Assembly: GCA_046728155.1 (NCBI GenBank)
Contig: JBKPDY010000102.1
Span: 1 to 23,721, forward strand
Origin: CAWDLX01 sp046728155
Lineage (GTDB): Bacteria; Actinomycetota; Actinomycetes; Mycobacteriales; Micromonosporaceae
Length of the DNA: 23,721 nucleotides
Reading direction: 5' to 3'
Below the pieces are notes generated by a model. The model ran no database searches, was not told the origin of the DNA, and saw only the letters and a program-made list of their open reading frames with translations. A program made the position numbers and the translations under genes. This document shows, piece after piece, positions 22,114 through 23,721 of this stretch; within the stretch, counting starts at the first letter, position 1, and each line of letters begins with the position of its first letter.

Positions 22114-22961
22114 TCCCCGTGGCGTTCGACTATGTCCGTCCGTCCAGTGTGGACGAAGCCGTCGACGCGCTGGTAAGCGCCGGCGAAGACGGCAAGGTCC
22201 TCGCGGGCGGCCAGAGCCTTCTTCCGGTGCTACGGCTGCGGTTAGCCGCCCCGTCGATGCTCGTCGACCTCGGCGGTATCGCGGGCCTGCGTGGCGTACG
22301 GGTGGACGGCGACGAGCTCGTCGTGGGGGCGATGACCACCCATGCCGAAGTCGCCGCGTCGCCACTGGTGAAGGCCGAGGCGCCGCTCGTGGCGGCCGCC
22401 GCGGCCGGTATCGGTGACCGCCAGATTCGCCATCGGGGGACGCTCGGCGGCTCGATCGCCCACGCCGACCCGGCCGGGGACCTGCCCGCTGTCGCGGTGG
22501 CGATGGATGCCATGATGGTGCTCGCCGGCCCGGCCGGTCGGCGCACGGTCCCCGCGTCAGAGTTCTTCGACGGCATCTTCACGACCACGGCCGCCCCCGA
22601 CGAGGTACTCGTCGAGGTGCGGGTCCCTCGGCTGGCCGGATGGACCGCCCACTACGAGAAGTTCCACCGGACCGCCCAGGCGTGGGCGCTTGTCGGGGTC
22701 GCGGCGATGGTCCGCAAGGAGAACGGCTCCATCGCCGAAGCGCGGGTCGGCCTGTGCAACATGGGCTCGACGCCGGTGCGGGCCAGTCCTACCGAGACGG
22801 CCCTCGTCGGAGCCTCGGATGTCGCTACGGTAAAGGCTGCGGCGGCCCACGCCGGCGACGGGACCAACCCGGTGTCGGACATCTCCGGCTCGGCCGAGTA
22901 CCGCCGGCACCTCGCCGGTGTGCTCACCGGGCGGGCAGTGGCCGCGGCCGCCGGTCTGTAA
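22110..22961 (+). CDS. coxM: CO dehydrogenase-like medium subunit (FAD-binding)
   Basis: A 283-residue FAD-binding subunit of the molybdenum hydroxylase, transferring electrons from the [2Fe-2S] clusters to the acceptor. AGGQSLLPVLRLRLAAP (32-48) and TLGGSIAHADPAGDLP (111-126) are the classic flavin-binding motifs of CoxM. The C-terminal CO dehydrogenase flavoprotein domain runs to the end (RVGLCNMGSTPVRA). ATG 22110 overlaps the coxL stop in an ATGA junction. An open frame continues upstream through coxL, but that is an antisense-like shadow frame, not a fusion. The CoxG gene follows after 48 bp. Confidence 0.95.
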   Translation: MIPVAFDYVRPSSVDEAVDALVSAGEDGKVLAGGQSLLPVLRLRLAAPSMLVDLGGIAGLRGVRVDGDELVVGAMTTHAEVAASPLVKAEAPLVAAAAAGIGDRQIRHRGTLGGSIAHADPAGDLPAVAVAMDAMMVLAGPAGRRTVPASEFFDGIFTTTAAPDEVLVEVRVPRLAGWTAHYEKFHRTAQAWALVGVAAMVRKENGSIAEARVGLCNMGSTPVRASPTETALVGASDVATVKAAAAHAGDGTNPVSDISGSAEYRRHLAGVLTGRAVAAAAGL

Positions 22962-23009
22962 GGCACTTGACTCGTTTCATCGCGTACGCCGACGCAGAGA
23001 GGAGTTCGC

Positions 23010-23721
23010 ATGCGGCTGGAGCAGAGCTTCGACGTACCCGTGCCGGTGGCGCAGGCATGGGAGGTGCTCCTCGACGTGGAACGCATCGCTCCCTGCATGC
23101 CGGGCGCGACACTCACCGAGTTCGACGACGAGACCTTCACCGGCGTGGTCAAGGTCAAGCTCGGCCCGGTGAGTCTCGCCTACCGCGGCAACGGACGCTT
23201 CCTCGACAAGGACGAGCCGGGCCGGCGGGTCGCCATCATCGCGTCCGGACAGGACAGCCGGGGCGCCGGCGGGGCGTCCGCCCGGATCAGCGCCGTTCTG
23301 CACGAGGCCGACGGCGGCTCCGCCACCCACGTCGAAGTGGTCACCGAGCTCGACATCGCGGGTCGGGCCGCCCAGTTCGGACGCGGAATGATCGCCGATG
23401 TCAGCAACAAGCTGATCAAGCAGTTCGCCGACTGCCTCGCCGAGACCATCGCGGCGACGGGTCCGGTCGGCGCGCCCGTCGCGGCTGCGGCGCCGGCGGC
23501 CTCGACCGCCGAGGTGGAGGCCGCGGCCGAGCCACCGCCCGTGATGCCGCCTGTGACGGTCCCACCGCCGACGACGCCTCCGCCGCCGGCAGCGCCACCG
23601 GTGACGCCGCCAGCGGCGGTCTCGCCGGCGGTCGTCGCACCACCCCCGCAGCCCATGGCGGACGCCACTGAATACCATCCGCTGGCGATGCAGGAGCCGG
23701 AGTCTCCGATCGAACCGCCAC
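23010..23721 (+). CDS. coxG: CoxG family SRPBCC protein (3' end cut by window)
   Basis: At least 237 residues. The SRPBCC lipid/quinone-binding domain covers about 1-150: MRLEQSFDVPVPVAQAWEVL at the start, PCMPGATLTEF, GVVKVKLGPVSLAYRG and FGRGMIADVSNKLIKQFADCL. It is followed by a long Pro/Ala-rich disordered linker (about 155-235). In characterised systems CoxG is membrane-linked and couples CO dehydrogenase to the quinone pool; the linker would then join the domain to a C-terminal membrane anchor. That end lies beyond the window. AGAGGAG (22997-23003) precedes ATG 23010. The stop codon is not in the window. Confidence 0.92.
   Translation, partial: MRLEQSFDVPVPVAQAWEVLLDVERIAPCMPGATLTEFDDETFTGVVKVKLGPVSLAYRGNGRFLDKDEPGRRVAIIASGQDSRGAGGASARISAVLHEADGGSATHVEVVTELDIAGRAAQFGRGMIADVSNKLIKQFADCLAETIAATGPVGAPVAAAAPAASTAEVEAAAEPPPVMPPVTVPPPTTPPPPAAPPVTPPAAVSPAVVAPPPQPMADATEYHPLAMQEPESPIEPP

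Noticed and set aside
20232..22961. A 909-residue open frame that would make CoxM a fusion
   Set aside because: The part before 22110 is an Arg/Gly-rich shadow frame of coxL. The true CoxM start is the ATGA junction at 22110.

Overview
This window is high-GC DNA. The gene content points to an actinomycete, most likely Micromonosporales (inference): a fabG-inhA-hemH operon, a ferrochelatase with the actinobacterial [2Fe-2S] cysteines, and many starts with a TANNNT box exactly 6 nt upstream (leaderless mRNAs). Bases 1-122 are not genomic. They are a poly-C run plus an untrimmed Illumina Nextera read-1 adapter, so genomic sequence begins at about 123.

Left part (123-4459): 3' end of a MalG-type sugar ABC permease; a small Cys/His protein on the minus strand; a MoxR AAA+ ATPase - DUF58 - von Willebrand A membrane protein operon; and a 29-residue single-span membrane microprotein candidate on the minus strand. 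Next (4858-7382) is the fatty-acid/haem operon fabG-inhA-hemH. Right after it is the most unusual gene of the window (7461-8513), a TIR domain joined by a Pro/Ala linker to a diverged copy of EF-Tu domains II and III, with no GTPase domain.

Middle (8536-16123): an uncharacterised protein and a serine hydrolase on the minus strand; divergent from these, an NfeD-like protein and an SPFH/Band 7 protein; a Micromonosporales-type membrane protein of unknown role; a SpoU/TrmH RNA methyltransferase; and a short family A DNA polymerase. A 438-bp stretch without a recognisable gene follows.

Right part (16562-end): a zinc-ribbon Nudix hydrolase on the minus strand, divergent from a molybdenum-hydroxylase locus. 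That locus holds a MocA-like nucleotidyltransferase (apparent CTG start), XdhC/CoxI, then coxS-coxL-coxM-coxG. The S-L-M order and the AYRGAGR active-site motif place it with form II (CO dehydrogenase-like) enzymes. MocA and XdhC probably mature the Mo cofactor. CoxG, cut by the window end, probably links the enzyme to the membrane.

Window-wide signals include the TANNNT-N6-start pattern at several genes and a 13-bp interrupted palindrome, GTCCAGTGTGGAC, which is repeated exactly three times with several near copies.
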